The notes: a model not told the origin generated them from the letters alone. Numbered from the stretch's first letter, positions 8,221 through 17,446 are shown. The stretch: DNA of 64,000 nt from Amycolatopsis sp. 2-15 (GCF_030285625.1 NZ_CP127294.1:62001-126000), one strand, 5' to 3'. Numbers and translations: made by a program.

Positions 8221-8847
8221 TCACGCCACCGGGGCACCGGTACGCGCGCGAACGCCCGCCGCGTCCTCCCCCGGCGCCACTTCCACCAGGCGCAGCCCGT
8301 CCGGGGTGACATCGAGCACGGCGAGGTCGGTGACGATGCGGTCGACCACGCCGGCGCCGGTCAGCGGGAGCGTGCAACGCGACACCAGCTTCGGCTCGCC
8401 GTCCTTGGCGACGTGATCGGTCAGCACGACCACGCGTTTCGTGCCCGCGACCAGGTCCATCGCACCGCCCATGCCCTTGACCAGCGTGCCGGGCACGCTC
8501 CAGTTGGCGAGGTCCCCGTTGGCGGCGACCTGCAACGCGCCCAGCAGCGCCAGGTCGATGTGGCCGCCGCGGATCATGGCGAACGACGTGGCCGAGTCGA
8601 AGAAGCTCGCGCCCGGCGCCACGGTGACGGTCTGCTTTCCGGCGTTGACGAGGTCGGCGTCCTCCTCGCCCTCGACCGGGAACGGGCCCAGGCCAAGGAT
8701 GCCGTTCTCGCTCTGCAGCGTCACGTGGACGCCGTCGGGAACGTGGTTCGCGACCAGTGTCGGGATGCCGATGCCGAGGTTCACGTAGTCGCCGTCGCGC
8801 AGTTCACGCGCGGCGATGGCGGCCATTTCGTCGCGGGTCCAGCTCAT
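8221..8847 (-). CDS. 3-oxoacid CoA-transferase, subunit B
   Basis: A 208-residue beta subunit of a class I CoA-transferase. The active-site glutamate lies in [12 protein letters not shown] (about residue 48), and [19 protein letters not shown] is the family C-terminal signature. It transfers CoA from succinyl-CoA to acetoacetate or 3-oxoadipate. The ATG at 8847 overlaps the stop of subunit A by four bases (ATGA), so translation is coupled. Whether the substrate is 3-oxoadipate (pcaJ role) or acetoacetate (scoB role) cannot be decided, as no other beta-ketoadipate gene lies in the window. Confidence 0.9.
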   Translation of the reverse strand: MSWTRDEMAAIAARELRDGDYVNLGIGIPTLVANHVPDGVHVTLQSENGILGLGPFPVEGEEDADLVNAGKQTVTVAPGASFFDSATSFAMIRGGHIDLALLGALQVAANGDLANWSVPGTLVKGMGGAMDLVAGTKRVVVLTDHVAKDGEPKLVSRCTLPLTGAGVVDRIVTDLAVLDVTPDGLRLVEVAPGEDAAGVRARTGAPVA

Positions 8848-9554
8848 GCGTGAGCCACCTCTTTCGGGCGGACGGTGCGTTTCTCGATGGCTTTTTCCCG
8901 TTTCCTCGCGAGGACGAGCCGCTGGACGAACACACCCGGTGTCAGCACGTGTTCCGGGTCGACGAAGTCGTCCAGCAGGATCTCCGTCTCGGTGAGGCAG
9001 ACGCGTCCGCAGGCCGCGACGAGCGGGTTGAAGTTGCGCGCGGCCAAGCGGTAGGTGAGGTTGCCGGCGCGGTCGGCCGTGTGGGCGTGGACCAGCGACA
9101 CGTCGGCGACGATGCCGCGTTCGAGCACGTAGGTGCGGCCGTCGAACTCGGCGTGGGGCTTGCCGTCGGCCACCGGAGTGCCGACGCCGGTCGGCGTGTA
9201 GAACGCGGGGATACCGGACCCGCCGGCGCGCAGGCGTTCGGCGAGGGTGCCCTGCGGGACGAGCTCCACGTCGAGCTCGCCGTCGAGGAGCTGGCGGGCG
9301 AAGAGCTTGTTCTCGCCGACGTAGGACGCGACCACTTTGGACACCTGACGGTTTTCGAGCAGGAGTCCGAGGCCCTGGCCGTCGACGCCCATGTTGTTGG
9401 ACACCACAGTCAGGTCGCGCACGCCGGAGTCGCGCACGGCCTCGATGAGGTCCGTGGGGTTGCCGCTCAGGCCGAACCCGCCCACGGCGAGGGTGGCGCC
9501 GTCGGTGAGCACGCCCGCGAGTGCTTCGGCGGCGCTGCGGTGAATCGTCGGCAA
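8844..9554 (-). CDS. 3-oxoacid CoA-transferase, subunit A
   Basis: Alpha subunit (about 236 residues) of the same class I CoA-transferase. The hallmark CoA-binding loop [22 protein letters not shown] is near the N-terminus, with [14 protein letters not shown] and [18 protein letters not shown] following. An upstream ATG at 9593 exists, but the family begins just before SAAEAL, and a TTG at 9554 has a good GGGAGG site 6 bases upstream, so TTG is my choice. It is the first gene of a two-gene operon, divergent from an IclR regulator that probably controls it. Confidence 0.85.
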   Translation of the reverse strand: MPTIHRSAAEALAGVLTDGATLAVGGFGLSGNPTDLIEAVRDSGVRDLTVVSNNMGVDGQGLGLLLENRQVSKVVASYVGENKLFARQLLDGELDVELVPQGTLAERLRAGGSGIPAFYTPTGVGTPVADGKPHAEFDGRTYVLERGIVADVSLVHAHTADRAGNLTYRLAARNFNPLVAACGRVCLTETEILLDDFVDPEHVLTPGVFVQRLVLARKREKAIEKRTVRPKEVAHA

Positions 9555-9593
9555 GGTGTTCCTCCCGTCCACTGAATGATCGGATCGGGCCAC

Positions 9594-9684
9594 TGAACGG
9601 CACGTGAACGGACCTGGTCAACGGTGGTGCACGGGCCTCTCACTCGGCGGTCACCGATCGATTGTGGCGTTCACTCAGCGAACG
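9594..9684. promoter_or_regulatory. Repeated TGAACGG/CGTTCA motifs, candidate IclR binding region
   Basis: The gap between the CoA-transferase and the IclR gene carries TGAACGG at 9594-9600 and again at 9605-9611, an 11-bp (one helical turn) spacing, and an inverted pair CGTTC-N7-GAACG at 9668-9684. These are the only repeated elements in the divergent promoter region and are plausible sites for the adjacent regulator. Confidence 0.4.
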
Positions 9685-9696
9685 TAGGATGTGGAC

Positions 9697-10455
9697 ATGA
9701 CCAGCGCACCGGACCACCTCGTCGGCCGCGCGGCCGCGGTGCTGCGCGCGTTGTCCCACGGCCAGGGCTCGACGACCACCGAGGTCGCCCGCGCTGCCGG
9801 CCTGGCCCGCCCGACCGCGCACCGCCTGCTCACCGCACTGGGCGACGAGGGGTTCGTGGACCGCGACCAGCGCACCGGCCAGTGGCACCTGGGCCCGGAG
9901 CTGTACCTGCTCGGCGAGGTCGCCGCCCAGCGCTACGACGTGACCGAGCACGCCCGCGCGAGCGTCCACCGCCTGGCCGAGGCCACGGGCGAGAGCGCGT
10001 TCTTCTCCGCCCGCCGCGGCGACGAAACCGTGTGCCTGCTGCGCGAAGACGGCAGCTTCCCGATCCGCTCGTTCGTCCTGTACGAGGGCGCGCGCTTCCC
10101 CCTCGGCGTCGTCTCGGCGGGGCTCGTTGTGTTGTCCTTCCTGCCCGACCGGGACATCGCCGAGTACCTCGGCCGCGTCGACCTGACGCAGCGGTGGGGC
10201 GCGGCGCACAGTGCCGACGAGCTCCGGGCCCGCATCGCGCGCACCCGCGAGACGGGCTTTTCGCTCAACCCGGGCCTGGTCGTCGAAGGCAGCTGGGGCC
10301 TGGCGGCCGCGGTCTTCGGCCGCTCGGGCGCGCCGGCGTGGGCACTTTCGCTGACGGGCGTGGCGTTCCGCTTCCCGCCGGACCGGCTGACCGAGCTGGG
10401 CGCGCTGCTGCTGCGTGAAGCCCATGCGCTGACCCGGAAACTCTCCTCGGCGTAG
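9697..10455 (+). CDS. IclR-family transcriptional regulator
   Basis: About 252 residues with an N-terminal winged HTH (STTTEVARAAGLARPTAHRLLTAL) and an IclR effector domain (SAFFSARRGDETVCLLREDG, FPLGVVSAGLVVLSFL). A GTG lies at 9691, but the ATG at 9697 sits better after the GTAGGA site. It is divergent from the CoA-transferase operon, the usual arrangement for PcaR-like control of 3-oxoadipate or acetoacetate utilisation. Effector unknown. Confidence 0.9.
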   Translation: MTSAPDHLVGRAAAVLRALSHGQGSTTTEVARAAGLARPTAHRLLTALGDEGFVDRDQRTGQWHLGPELYLLGEVAAQRYDVTEHARASVHRLAEATGESAFFSARRGDETVCLLREDGSFPIRSFVLYEGARFPLGVVSAGLVVLSFLPDRDIAEYLGRVDLTQRWGAAHSADELRARIARTRETGFSLNPGLVVEGSWGLAAAVFGRSGAPAWALSLTGVAFRFPPDRLTELGALLLREAHALTRKLSSA

Positions 10456-10522
10456 GTTCCATCGTCCACAGTGGACTAGAAGAAAGGACCTCTGCTACGT
10501 CGCGCGCAAACCCGCGTAGGTC

Positions 10523-11662
10523 TCAGCTCTTGCGCGCGAGCGGCCAGCGGCGGCCGATCGCGACGTGCAGGATCACGGACACGCCGATGGCGTTGAGGGT
10601 GACGTGGCCGACCCAGCCGATCGGCGTGCCGCGGTTCCAGTGCAGTTCTTCCGCCAGCGCCAGCAGGGCCACGTGCAGCACCGCGGCGAGGGCGAGCGTC
10701 AGGAGCAGGGACACGGTTCGTTCGAGCCACGCGGGCCCGCGTGCCGGCAGGGCGTCTTCGAAGAGCATGCCGACCACGAGCCCCGCGGCCACGAAGTCGC
10801 CGGCGAGCGCGGACAGCGTCGGGACGGGCAATCCCCGCAGCACCACGTAGGTGAGGATGCCGGCGCCGATGGTCACGACGTTCGCGCAGACGAACCGCAC
10901 CCACTGCTTGCGCACGTAGTGGAACGGCCAGCCGCGCCACATCACGAACAGCAGCACCTGCCACACGCCGATGAACGTGAGCACCGCGCCGAACACACCG
11001 GGATCGAGCAGGCCGTGGCCGCCACCCTTGAACGGGGTTGCGCCGAGCAGCAGCACGTAGAGGAGGATCGAGATCGCCCACGACAGCACCACCGCGCAGA
11101 TGCCGCCGGGGATGGGCTTGAGCCACAGCCGCAGCGGCCAGTGTTCGCTCACCAGTGTCAGCTGGAGCATGACCACGAACGCCGCGCCCGCGAGCGGCAT
11201 GGTCACGGGGAAGGTGCTCAGCTCGAGGTTCTCCGGCGTCGGATCGAAGATCGCCGCGAGCGACAGGTGACCCACCACGGCCTCACCGAAGAGCGTGAGC
11301 GCGATCCCGCCCACCGCGATGAGCGCCAGGTCCGCCCAGCCCGCCCAATCCGGCCCGAGCCGCGTGCTCGGCCAGTCCTCCCACCAGAACGCGATCATCG
11401 ACACCACCGGCAACGCGAACGTCACGATCGGCGCGAGCACCAGCAACGACGACTCCGCACCCCCGGCCCCGATGGCGATCAGCACCGCGACCACGATCAC
11501 CGGCACGAGGCCGGCCAGGCCGAGCCCGGGCTGCCGCACCCAGCGCGACGTGCCGGGCCCGGTCGGGTCGGCTCGGCGATGCCGTGCTGGGCGGCTGATC
11601 GCGGGGTGGCGTGTGGTGGCCGCGGTGCCTGCTTGGCCGGCGCCTTCCGCTCTGCCGCTCAC
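10523..11662 (-). CDS. Polytopic membrane protein of unknown function
   Basis: A 379-residue protein with a basic, disordered N-terminus (about 45 residues) and roughly nine to ten hydrophobic segments from residue 48 onward. The GTG start at 11662 has GGAGAG 11 bases upstream. Conserved-looking loops are IAFWWEDWPSTRLGPDWAGW and WRGWPFHYVRKQWVRF, both rich in Trp. I recognise no transporter or enzyme family. It stands alone between convergent and codirectional genes. Confidence 0.6.
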   Translation of the reverse strand: MSGRAEGAGQAGTAATTRHPAISRPARHRRADPTGPGTSRWVRQPGLGLAGLVPVIVVAVLIAIGAGGAESSLLVLAPIVTFALPVVSMIAFWWEDWPSTRLGPDWAGWADLALIAVGGIALTLFGEAVVGHLSLAAIFDPTPENLELSTFPVTMPLAGAAFVVMLQLTLVSEHWPLRLWLKPIPGGICAVVLSWAISILLYVLLLGATPFKGGGHGLLDPGVFGAVLTFIGVWQVLLFVMWRGWPFHYVRKQWVRFVCANVVTIGAGILTYVVLRGLPVPTLSALAGDFVAAGLVVGMLFEDALPARGPAWLERTVSLLLTLALAAVLHVALLALAEELHWNRGTPIGWVGHVTLNAIGVSVILHVAIGRRWPLARKS

Positions 11663-12006
11663 CGCGAGCCGTGCTCTCCGTCAGGCACACGCCCGCCAGT
11701 CTGGTGCCTGGGCCGCAGTTCCATGGTCGTACCGCTCTTGTCGTCGGCGTTCCGGTCCCCAGAACGCCGTACCGCGTACACCGACGAGGCCGTCCACGTG
11801 GCTCGGGTGCGGCCAGGCTAACCAGCGCCTCAGGTCATCTCAAGAACGCCGCGACCGGCGATGACGTTCGGGCACGCCCCCGGCCCCACTCGACGTAGCC
11901 GGTTCCGCCGCGGTCTGAAATCCTTTTCGGACACTGGGCGCGCCGGATCTCCCGTAGAACGCCCAGCTTTTTCACGGCACGCAGGCCGGACCAGCTGACC
12001 GCGGAT
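11663..12006. other. 344-bp intergenic stretch without a recognisable gene
   Basis: No frame here has both a credible start and typical third-position G/C bias. It separates the membrane protein gene from the small protein coupled to the ammonia-lyase-like gene. I saw no strong hairpin or repeat. It should hold the promoter of the minus-strand gene that starts at 11662. Confidence 0.4.
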
Positions 12007-12495
12007 TCAGGAGCCGGCTCCGCGGACAACACGCAGTCGCTGCGCCGCGGCGCTCCGGATGCGCCTGGTGGCGCCACTGGAGCTCAGGGCTTCGAGGGTC
12101 TGCTCGACGTTGATCGTGGTGGCCGCCCGCAGCTGCAACCAGTTCGTCCAACGTCGTACGTCGAACTCCGGGCCGTCGCCCGCAGCCACCCGGTCAAGGA
12201 TGACGAGTTCGCGCGCCCGGGTCGCCGCGAACTCGCGGCTGCGGCCTTCGGGGAGGGCCGCTACGAAGTCCGCCCGTTGAGCCTCCGGCAGAACATCCAA
12301 TGCCCGAACGACGACCGCAGCCGCGACGGGCAGGTCGGGCTCGTCCTCGATGAGGTCCAGCACCGCCGGCCACTCCTCGGCCCGCCCGACCGCCTCGGCG
12401 TACACGGCCCATCGGGCGTGCCCGTCGTCGAGGTCACGAGGGGCGACACCGAGCCTCCCCACGAGCGCCGCCAGCCGTTCCTCGAAGCTCATCAC
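12007..12495 (-). CDS. Small protein of unknown function, coupled to the ammonia-lyase-like gene
   Basis: A 162-residue, largely helical protein without signal peptide or membrane segment (FEERLAALVGRLGV, DLPVAAAVVVRALDVLPEAQRADFV, GATRRIRSAAAQRLRVV). The alternating short helices suggest a HEAT-like fold, but I cannot name the family. Its ATG overlaps the stop of the upstream lyase-like gene by four bases, so both are translated from one transcript. The strict coupling suggests a partner or accessory protein for that enzyme. Confidence 0.65.
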   Translation of the reverse strand: MMSFEERLAALVGRLGVAPRDLDDGHARWAVYAEAVGRAEEWPAVLDLIEDEPDLPVAAAVVVRALDVLPEAQRADFVAALPEGRSREFAATRARELVILDRVAAGDGPEFDVRRWTNWLQLRAATTINVEQTLEALSSSGATRRIRSAAAQRLRVVRGAGS

Positions 12496-13943
12496 AGCAC
12501 AGCGAGCCGGTCCAACAACCGCTCCGCCAGGCTGATTTCGGCGCTCAGTGGGTGATCCTCCGCGAGGTAGGGCAGGGTGCCCTCCGCGAGGCGGAAGGCT
12601 TCGCGCAGCGGGGTGTCCGGCAGGGCGACCCCGGAGAGGCGCAGGGCGCGCACGGCGGCGAGGAGCTCGCAGGCCAGCACGGTGCGGTAGGCGGCGGTCG
12701 CGGCGACCGTGCTGCGGACGGCGTGCGTGGAGAAGCTCGCGTGGTCCTCCAGGCCGCGGGAGATGACCGCGGTGCCGAGCGTCACGGGGGACGAGGCGTG
12801 GCGGAGGGTGCCCAGGGCGTCGTGGGCGACGTATTCCAGGATCATGATTCCGGAGCTTCCGGCGGGGCCCTGGGCGAGAAACGGGGGCAAGCCGCTCAGG
12901 TCCGGTTCCACGAGATCGCCGAGGCGGGCCGTGGACAGCTCGGCGACGTGGTGCAGCGCGGCCCGCAGGTGGTCGAAAGCCAGTGCGACGTGGGCCGTCG
13001 AGAACTGGCCGTGGTGGTAGGCCTGCTGGGTCTCCACGTCGATCAGCGGGTTCTCGGCCGCGGCGTTGATGTCGATGTCCAGGACCCGCTCCACCGAGGC
13101 GGCCGCGTCGAGGGCCGGGCCCTGGACCTGCGGGAAGGCGCGCAGGCCGAACGGGTCCTGAAGGCGGCGGCCCTCCACGACCTCGTCGCCTTCGAGCAGC
13201 AGGCGGCGAAGTTCGGCGGCGCAGAACACGGCGCCGGGGTGGGGGCGGGCGGCGTGGACGCGCGCCGAGTAGGCCTCGGCGGAGCCGCCGAGAGCGCAGA
13301 AGGTCAACGCCGTCACCACATGGGAAGCGGACAGGAGCCGGCGCAGGTCGTGCCAGGCCAGGACGGCTTCGGCGAGGGTGGCGGCGTTGCTGGAGATGAA
13401 CGCGAGCGCGTCGCCCGGGCTGATCGGCAGTGGGTCGAGGTCGCCGGCGGCCCAGGGCAGCTCGCCGGCCAGCGTCAACGCGACTTCGGCCAACGCGGTC
13501 AGGTCACCGGTGCCGATGGCGCCGCGCGAGTGCACCAGGGGAAGAGCCCCGACTCGCAGTGCGGTCTCCAGAGCACGCAGCAGGCGCGGGTGCACGCCGC
13601 TGCCGCCGGCCGCCAGCTGATTGAGCCGGACCGCCATCACAGCGCGCACGACCTCGTCCGCCAGCGGCTCGCCCGTGCCGCCGGCGTGGCTGCGCAACAG
13701 ACGCAATCCGTGGTGGTCGGCCGACTCCGGGTCGACCACCGTGTGCCGGTTCGCGCCGACGCCGGTGGTGCGGCCGTAGACCGCGCGTTTGGCCCCCAGC
13801 TCCACCGCCAGCTCATAGCTGGCCGCGGCGCCGGTCACGGCCTCGGGCGCCAGCTCCGTCCACGCGCTGCGACGCGCCACGCGGACCACGTCGGCGCAGC
13901 GGAGGCCGGACCCGCTGATCTCGATGCGGCTGGAGTCGGTCAT
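12492..13943 (-). CDS. Histidine/aromatic ammonia-lyase-family protein with altered active site
   Basis: About 483 residues spanning the whole HAL/PAL/TAL family. Recognisable blocks are YGRTTGVGANR (canonical YGVNTGFG), LLRSHAGGTGEPL, HSRGAIGTGDLTALAEV, LQDPFGLRAFPQVQG, ENPLID and LEDHASFSTHA. In active lyases the MIO cofactor forms from Ala-Ser-Gly in GSVGASGDL; here that stretch is one residue shorter and reads GAIGTGDL, giving a Gly-Thr-Gly triad. The catalytic Tyr of QDPYSLR is Phe. The start is the ATG at 13943, which follows AAGAGGGG; an ATG at 13973 lacks a site. It could be a divergent lyase, aminomutase or non-MIO enzyme. The RpiR regulator opposite probably controls it. Confidence 0.8.
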   Translation of the reverse strand: MTDSSRIEISGSGLRCADVVRVARRSAWTELAPEAVTGAAASYELAVELGAKRAVYGRTTGVGANRHTVVDPESADHHGLRLLRSHAGGTGEPLADEVVRAVMAVRLNQLAAGGSGVHPRLLRALETALRVGALPLVHSRGAIGTGDLTALAEVALTLAGELPWAAGDLDPLPISPGDALAFISSNAATLAEAVLAWHDLRRLLSASHVVTALTFCALGGSAEAYSARVHAARPHPGAVFCAAELRRLLLEGDEVVEGRRLQDPFGLRAFPQVQGPALDAAASVERVLDIDINAAAENPLIDVETQQAYHHGQFSTAHVALAFDHLRAALHHVAELSTARLGDLVEPDLSGLPPFLAQGPAGSSGIMILEYVAHDALGTLRHASSPVTLGTAVISRGLEDHASFSTHAVRSTVAATAAYRTVLACELLAAVRALRLSGVALPDTPLREAFRLAEGTLPYLAEDHPLSAEISLAERLLDRLAVL

Positions 13944-13954
13944 CGCCACCCCTC

Positions 13955-13993
13955 TTGACAAGTTTTCATTCATTCCTATGGTGACATGAAACT
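13955..13993 (+). promoter_or_regulatory. Promoter and candidate RpiR operator
   Basis: On the plus strand a -35 box TTGACA (13955-13960) and a -10-like TATGGT (13977-13982) are 16 bp apart, about 45 bp before the RpiR start. An imperfect inverted repeat AGTTTTCA (13961-13968) and TGAAACT (13987-13993) brackets the -10, and TTCATTC is repeated on either side. The arrangement fits autoregulation by RpiR and control of the divergent lyase-like gene. Confidence 0.5.
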
Positions 13994-14026
13994 ATTCATT
14001 CGCTCCGCTGGCAAGGGAGGCCCGGG

Positions 14027-14851
14027 TTGTCCCGGTCGCTGCACGAACTGCTCACCGCCCACCGGCTGACTCCGGCGCAGCGGCGCATCGCCAGCTACCT
14101 CACCGACCACGCGGCCGAGGCGGCGGCGCTGACCAGCGGCGAGCTCGCGGAGTACGCGCAGGTCAGCCAGCCGTCGGTCACGCGGTTCGTCGCGTTGCTC
14201 GGCTTCGACGGCTACGCCGGGTTCCGCCGCTACCTGCGCGAGGCCACGGCCGAGCCCGAGCCGGAGTGCGGCGGCAACAAGTTCCAGGACGCCATCGACG
14301 CCGACCTGCGCAACCTCACCACCCTGCGCGTGCAGCTGGCCGACGACACGCGGCTGCGCGCGATCGCCACGACGCTCATGGACTCCGTGCCGCTCGTCGT
14401 CGCCGGTTACCGCGTCTCGGCCGCGCAGGCCGCGTCGTTCGCCTACCTCGCCACCAAGATCCACCCGGACGTCCGCCTGCTCACGGACCCCGGCAGCGTC
14501 TTCGGCGACGCCCTGCGCCGCGCCCACCGGTGTGGCGCCCGGGCGCTCGTCCTCGTCGCGCTCCCCCGCTACCCCAGGGAGAGCGCCGCGGCCCTCGAGC
14601 AGGCTCGCGCACTGGGCCTGCGCACCCTCCTGATCACGGACCGGCCCGTCTCGGCGCTCACTCCGCTCGCCGACGACGTGCTGCACGCGGGCGTCGCCTC
14701 CGAGTTCGTGTTCGACTCCCACGCCGCGGTCGCGTCCCTGACCGCGGCGCTGGTCGAGGCGATGGCCGACGCGGCCGGCGCCCTGGCCCGGCAACGACTG
14801 GAAGGCTTCGAAGACTATGCCGCAGAGCAAGACCTCTTCCTCCCCGAGTGA
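14027..14851 (+). CDS. RpiR/MurR-family transcriptional regulator (HTH + SIS)
   Basis: A 274-residue regulator. Residues 1-75 are the HTH_6 domain (ELLTAHRLTPAQRRIASYL, SQPSVTRFVALLGFDGYAGFRRYLRE), and residues 115-250 are a SIS sugar-phosphate-binding-type domain (VPLVVAGYRVSAAQAASFAYLATK, RALVLVALPRYPRESAAALEQARALGLRTLLITD). TTG start at 14027 preceded by AAGGGAGG at the right distance. It faces the ammonia-lyase-like gene and overlaps the downstream MFS gene by 35 bases, so the three probably form one regulated unit. In this setting the SIS domain may bind something other than a sugar phosphate. Confidence 0.9.
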   Translation: MSRSLHELLTAHRLTPAQRRIASYLTDHAAEAAALTSGELAEYAQVSQPSVTRFVALLGFDGYAGFRRYLREATAEPEPECGGNKFQDAIDADLRNLTTLRVQLADDTRLRAIATTLMDSVPLVVAGYRVSAAQAASFAYLATKIHPDVRLLTDPGSVFGDALRRAHRCGARALVLVALPRYPRESAAALEQARALGLRTLLITDRPVSALTPLADDVLHAGVASEFVFDSHAAVASLTAALVEAMADAAGALARQRLEGFEDYAAEQDLFLPE

Positions 14852-16153
14852 GGCAGGGGCAACGGCGTTCGACGACGTCCCGCTCAACCGCTTCCACCTC
14901 CGCATCACCGCGCTGACGTTCTGCGCCAACTACTCCGACGGTTACGAGCTCGGCATCATCAGCATCGCCCTGCCGTTGATCGCGTCGCAGCTCGGGTTCG
15001 GCACGGTGTGGGAGGGGCTGCTCGGTGCGTCGGCGCTCATCGGGATCTTCCTCGGCAGCATCGTCGTCGGCTGGGCAGCGGACAAGATCGGCCGCCAGCG
15101 CCTGTACACAGTGGACTTCCTGCTGATCGCCGTCGCCTCGGCCGCCGAGTTCTTCGTGACCAGCCCGACGCAGCTGTTCATCCTCAGACTGCTGATCGGC
15201 ATCGGGATCGGCGCCGACTACGCACTCGGGCCGACACTCGTGGCGGAGTTCGTGCCCCGCAAGTACCGCGGCGGGCTGCTGGCTTCGCTCACCGTGCTGT
15301 GGACCGTCGGTTACGTCGCCGCGTTTTCCTCGGCAACTAGGTCGTGAGCCTCGGCGGCGAGTCGTGGCGCTGGCTGCTCGCGTCGAGCTCCATCCCCGCG
15401 ATCGCCGTGGTGCTGCTGCGGATCGGCGTGCCGGAGTCACCGCGGTGGCTGCTGTCACAGGGCCGCGTCGACCAGGCCCGGGCGGTCGTCGAGCGGCTGC
15501 GCGGGAACGTCGAGGCGTTCGAAGACCTCGTGCGCAACCACGTCTCGGCGCGACGCGTGCGCTACCGCGAGCTGTTCGGCAAGAAGTACTGGCGCAACAC
15601 GGCGTTCGGCACGATCTTCTACAACGCCCAGGTGGTCCCCTACTTCGCCATCTACACGTTCCTGCCGCTGGTACTGCTGAAGATGGGCGTCGGCGAGGAG
15701 GACACGACCAGCGACGGGCTGCTGAACCTCTTCCTGCTCGCCGGCAGCCTCGGCGGCCTGTGGCTGGTGGCGAAGATGTCGCGGCGCGGCCTCACGATCT
15801 GGTCGTTCGTGTTCCTCATCGCCACCATGGCGCCGATGGCGATCTGGCCGGACGCGCCGACCGCGTTGCTCTTCCCGCTGTTCCTGGTGTTCACGTTCAC
15901 CATGTCGGCCGCCGTGAACCTCGACCAGGTCTACCCGCCGGAGCTGTTCCCCACCGACCTGCGCAGCTCCGGCGTCGGCCTGCTCAACGGCCTCAGCCGC
16001 GTCGGCTCGGCCATCGGCACCTTCCTGCTGCCCCTGGCACTGGACGGCATCGGCTTCTCCCCCACCATGCTGATCCTCACGCTGGTGCTGGTGGGCGGCC
16101 TGGTCGTCTCACTGTTGTGGGCGCCGGAGACGAAGAACTCGACGATGGACTGA
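14817..16153 (+). pseudogene. MFS transporter, interrupted by a frameshift near 15.34 kb
   Basis: Two consecutive frames make one 12-helix MFS transporter of about 445 residues. The first half (14817-15347) has NRFHLRITALTFCANYSDGYELG and GWAADKIGRQRLYTVDF and stops in the fourth helix. The second half (15344-16153) resumes with SLGGESWRWLLASSSIPAI and ends APETKNSTMD. Reading TTTTT instead of TTTT at 15332-15335 restores a hydrophobic helix (AAFFLGN), but leaves an in-frame TAG where TAC is expected; losing one base just before 15344 is the other option. It is either a broken gene or a sequencing error. It belongs to the sugar/organic-acid transporter group and is cotranscribed with the RpiR gene. 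Confidence 0.8.
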
Positions 16154-16169
16154 CCCGCCGCGGGCCGAC

Positions 16170-16820
16170 CTACCGCGCAGCCTCGGCCGTGAGCCGGGGC
16201 TGCGCGAGGCCCGTTTTCAGCGCCGCGGCCATGGTCGCCACGCGGTGGCCCTGCGCGCGGGCCGCGGCCAGTGCCGGCTCGTCGACGGCGATCGGGCCGT
16301 CCTCACCCGTGCTGTGGCTTGCGCCGTAAGGGTTTCCGCCCGAGTCGTCGACGTGGCCTTTGAAGCCGGGCGGCACGAGCACGCCGCCGAAGTGGTAAAC
16401 GGAGTTGTACAGCGCGAGCAGCGTCGTCTCCTGCCCGCCGTGGGCCGAGGCGCTCGAGGTGAACCCGCTGTAGACCTTGTCCACGAGCAGGTCGCGCGCC
16501 CACAGCCCGGTCAGCGTGTCGAAGAACTGCTTGAGCTGGCTCGCGACGTTGCCGAACCGCGCGGGCGAGCCGAACACGATCCCGTCGGCCCAGAGCAGAT
16601 CTTCGTGCGTGGCAACGGGAACGTGACCGGTCGCGGCCAGGTGCTCGCGCCAGTCGCGGTTGCGGGCGATCGCGCTCGCCGGCGCGATCTCCTCGACGCG
16701 CCGCATCCGCACCTGGGCCCCGGCCGCCGAAGCACCTTCGCACACGGCCTCAGCCAGCGTGAACACGGTTCCGGTCGCGGAGTAGTAAACGACCGCGATC
16801 CGGCAGCACCCTTCGGACAT
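16170..16820 (-). CDS. wrbA: WrbA-type NAD(P)H:quinone oxidoreductase (flavodoxin fold)
   Basis: About 216 residues with the flavodoxin-like FMN site AVVYYSATGTVFTLAEAV at the N-terminus, the GSPARFGNVASQLKQFFD loop and SGFTSSASAHGGQETTLLALYNSVYHFGGVLVPPG, all typical of WrbA/NQO two-electron quinone reductases. An upstream ATG at 16859 is in frame, but the ATG at 16820 follows GAGGGGAGCGGG and fits family starts. It protects against quinone redox cycling. It is divergent from a small membrane protein gene and has no obvious partner. Confidence 0.9.
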   Translation of the reverse strand: MSEGCCRIAVVYYSATGTVFTLAEAVCEGASAAGAQVRMRRVEEIAPASAIARNRDWREHLAATGHVPVATHEDLLWADGIVFGSPARFGNVASQLKQFFDTLTGLWARDLLVDKVYSGFTSSASAHGGQETTLLALYNSVYHFGGVLVPPGFKGHVDDSGGNPYGASHSTGEDGPIAVDEPALAAARAQGHRVATMAAALKTGLAQPRLTAEAAR

Positions 16821-16990
16821 GACCCGCTCCCCTCGCTGTTCCGCCCAATATCGTATCATCTAAAACAGTTTCACATGACACAATGACCGAAACTAACCAA
16901 CGCGACGCCCACCTCATCCCGCGCGGGCGAGGACTCCCGCACGCGGCCGGTCCACCGTGGGGCGACGGGAAACCGAGGAGAGGCACGGCT

Positions 16991-17446
16991 ATGTCTGACT
17001 ACATCCGGATGCAGGGAACGGACCCGCGGGCGATGGACTCGGCGAGGCCGGGCTTCGCCGAACCGCGCGCGGCCAACGGGTGGACCGCGTTCGCGGCCAC
17101 GATCGCGATGCTCGCCGGTTTCTTCAACATCATCATCGGGCTCGTGGCGCTGTTCAAGAACGACTACTACGTGGCCGCGCCCGGTGGCTACCTCGTGATG
17201 AACCTGACCGGCTGGGGCTGGCTGCACCTCATCGTCGGCGCGCTCGCGGCCGCCGCCGGCGCCGCGCTGTTCAGCGGCGCCGGTTGGGCCAAGGTCGTCG
17301 TGGTGGTCCTGGCCGGGTTCAACGCGCTGGCGATGCTCGCGTTCATCTCGGCCGCCCCGGCGTGGGGGCTGATCGTGATCACGCTCGACGTCCTCGTGAT
17401 CTGGGCCGTGATCGCCCACTCGGTGCAAGCCGAAACTTCAGTCTGA
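16991..17446 (+). CDS. DUF7144-type small integral membrane protein
   Basis: About 151 residues with four hydrophobic helices after a 30-residue soluble N-terminus (WTAFAATIAMLAGFFNIIIGLVAL, LIVGALAAAAGAALF, VVVVVLAGFNALAMLAFI, LIVITLDVLVIWAVIAHS). The pattern, including FKNDYYV and WGWLHLI, matches a membrane family widespread in actinobacteria with no known function. ATG at 16991 with GAGGAGAGG upstream. Its 3' end overlaps the convergent SnoaL-like gene by 9 bases. Confidence 0.75.
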   Translation: MSDYIRMQGTDPRAMDSARPGFAEPRAANGWTAFAATIAMLAGFFNIIIGLVALFKNDYYVAAPGGYLVMNLTGWGWLHLIVGALAAAAGAALFSGAGWAKVVVVVLAGFNALAMLAFISAAPAWGLIVITLDVLVIWAVIAHSVQAETSV

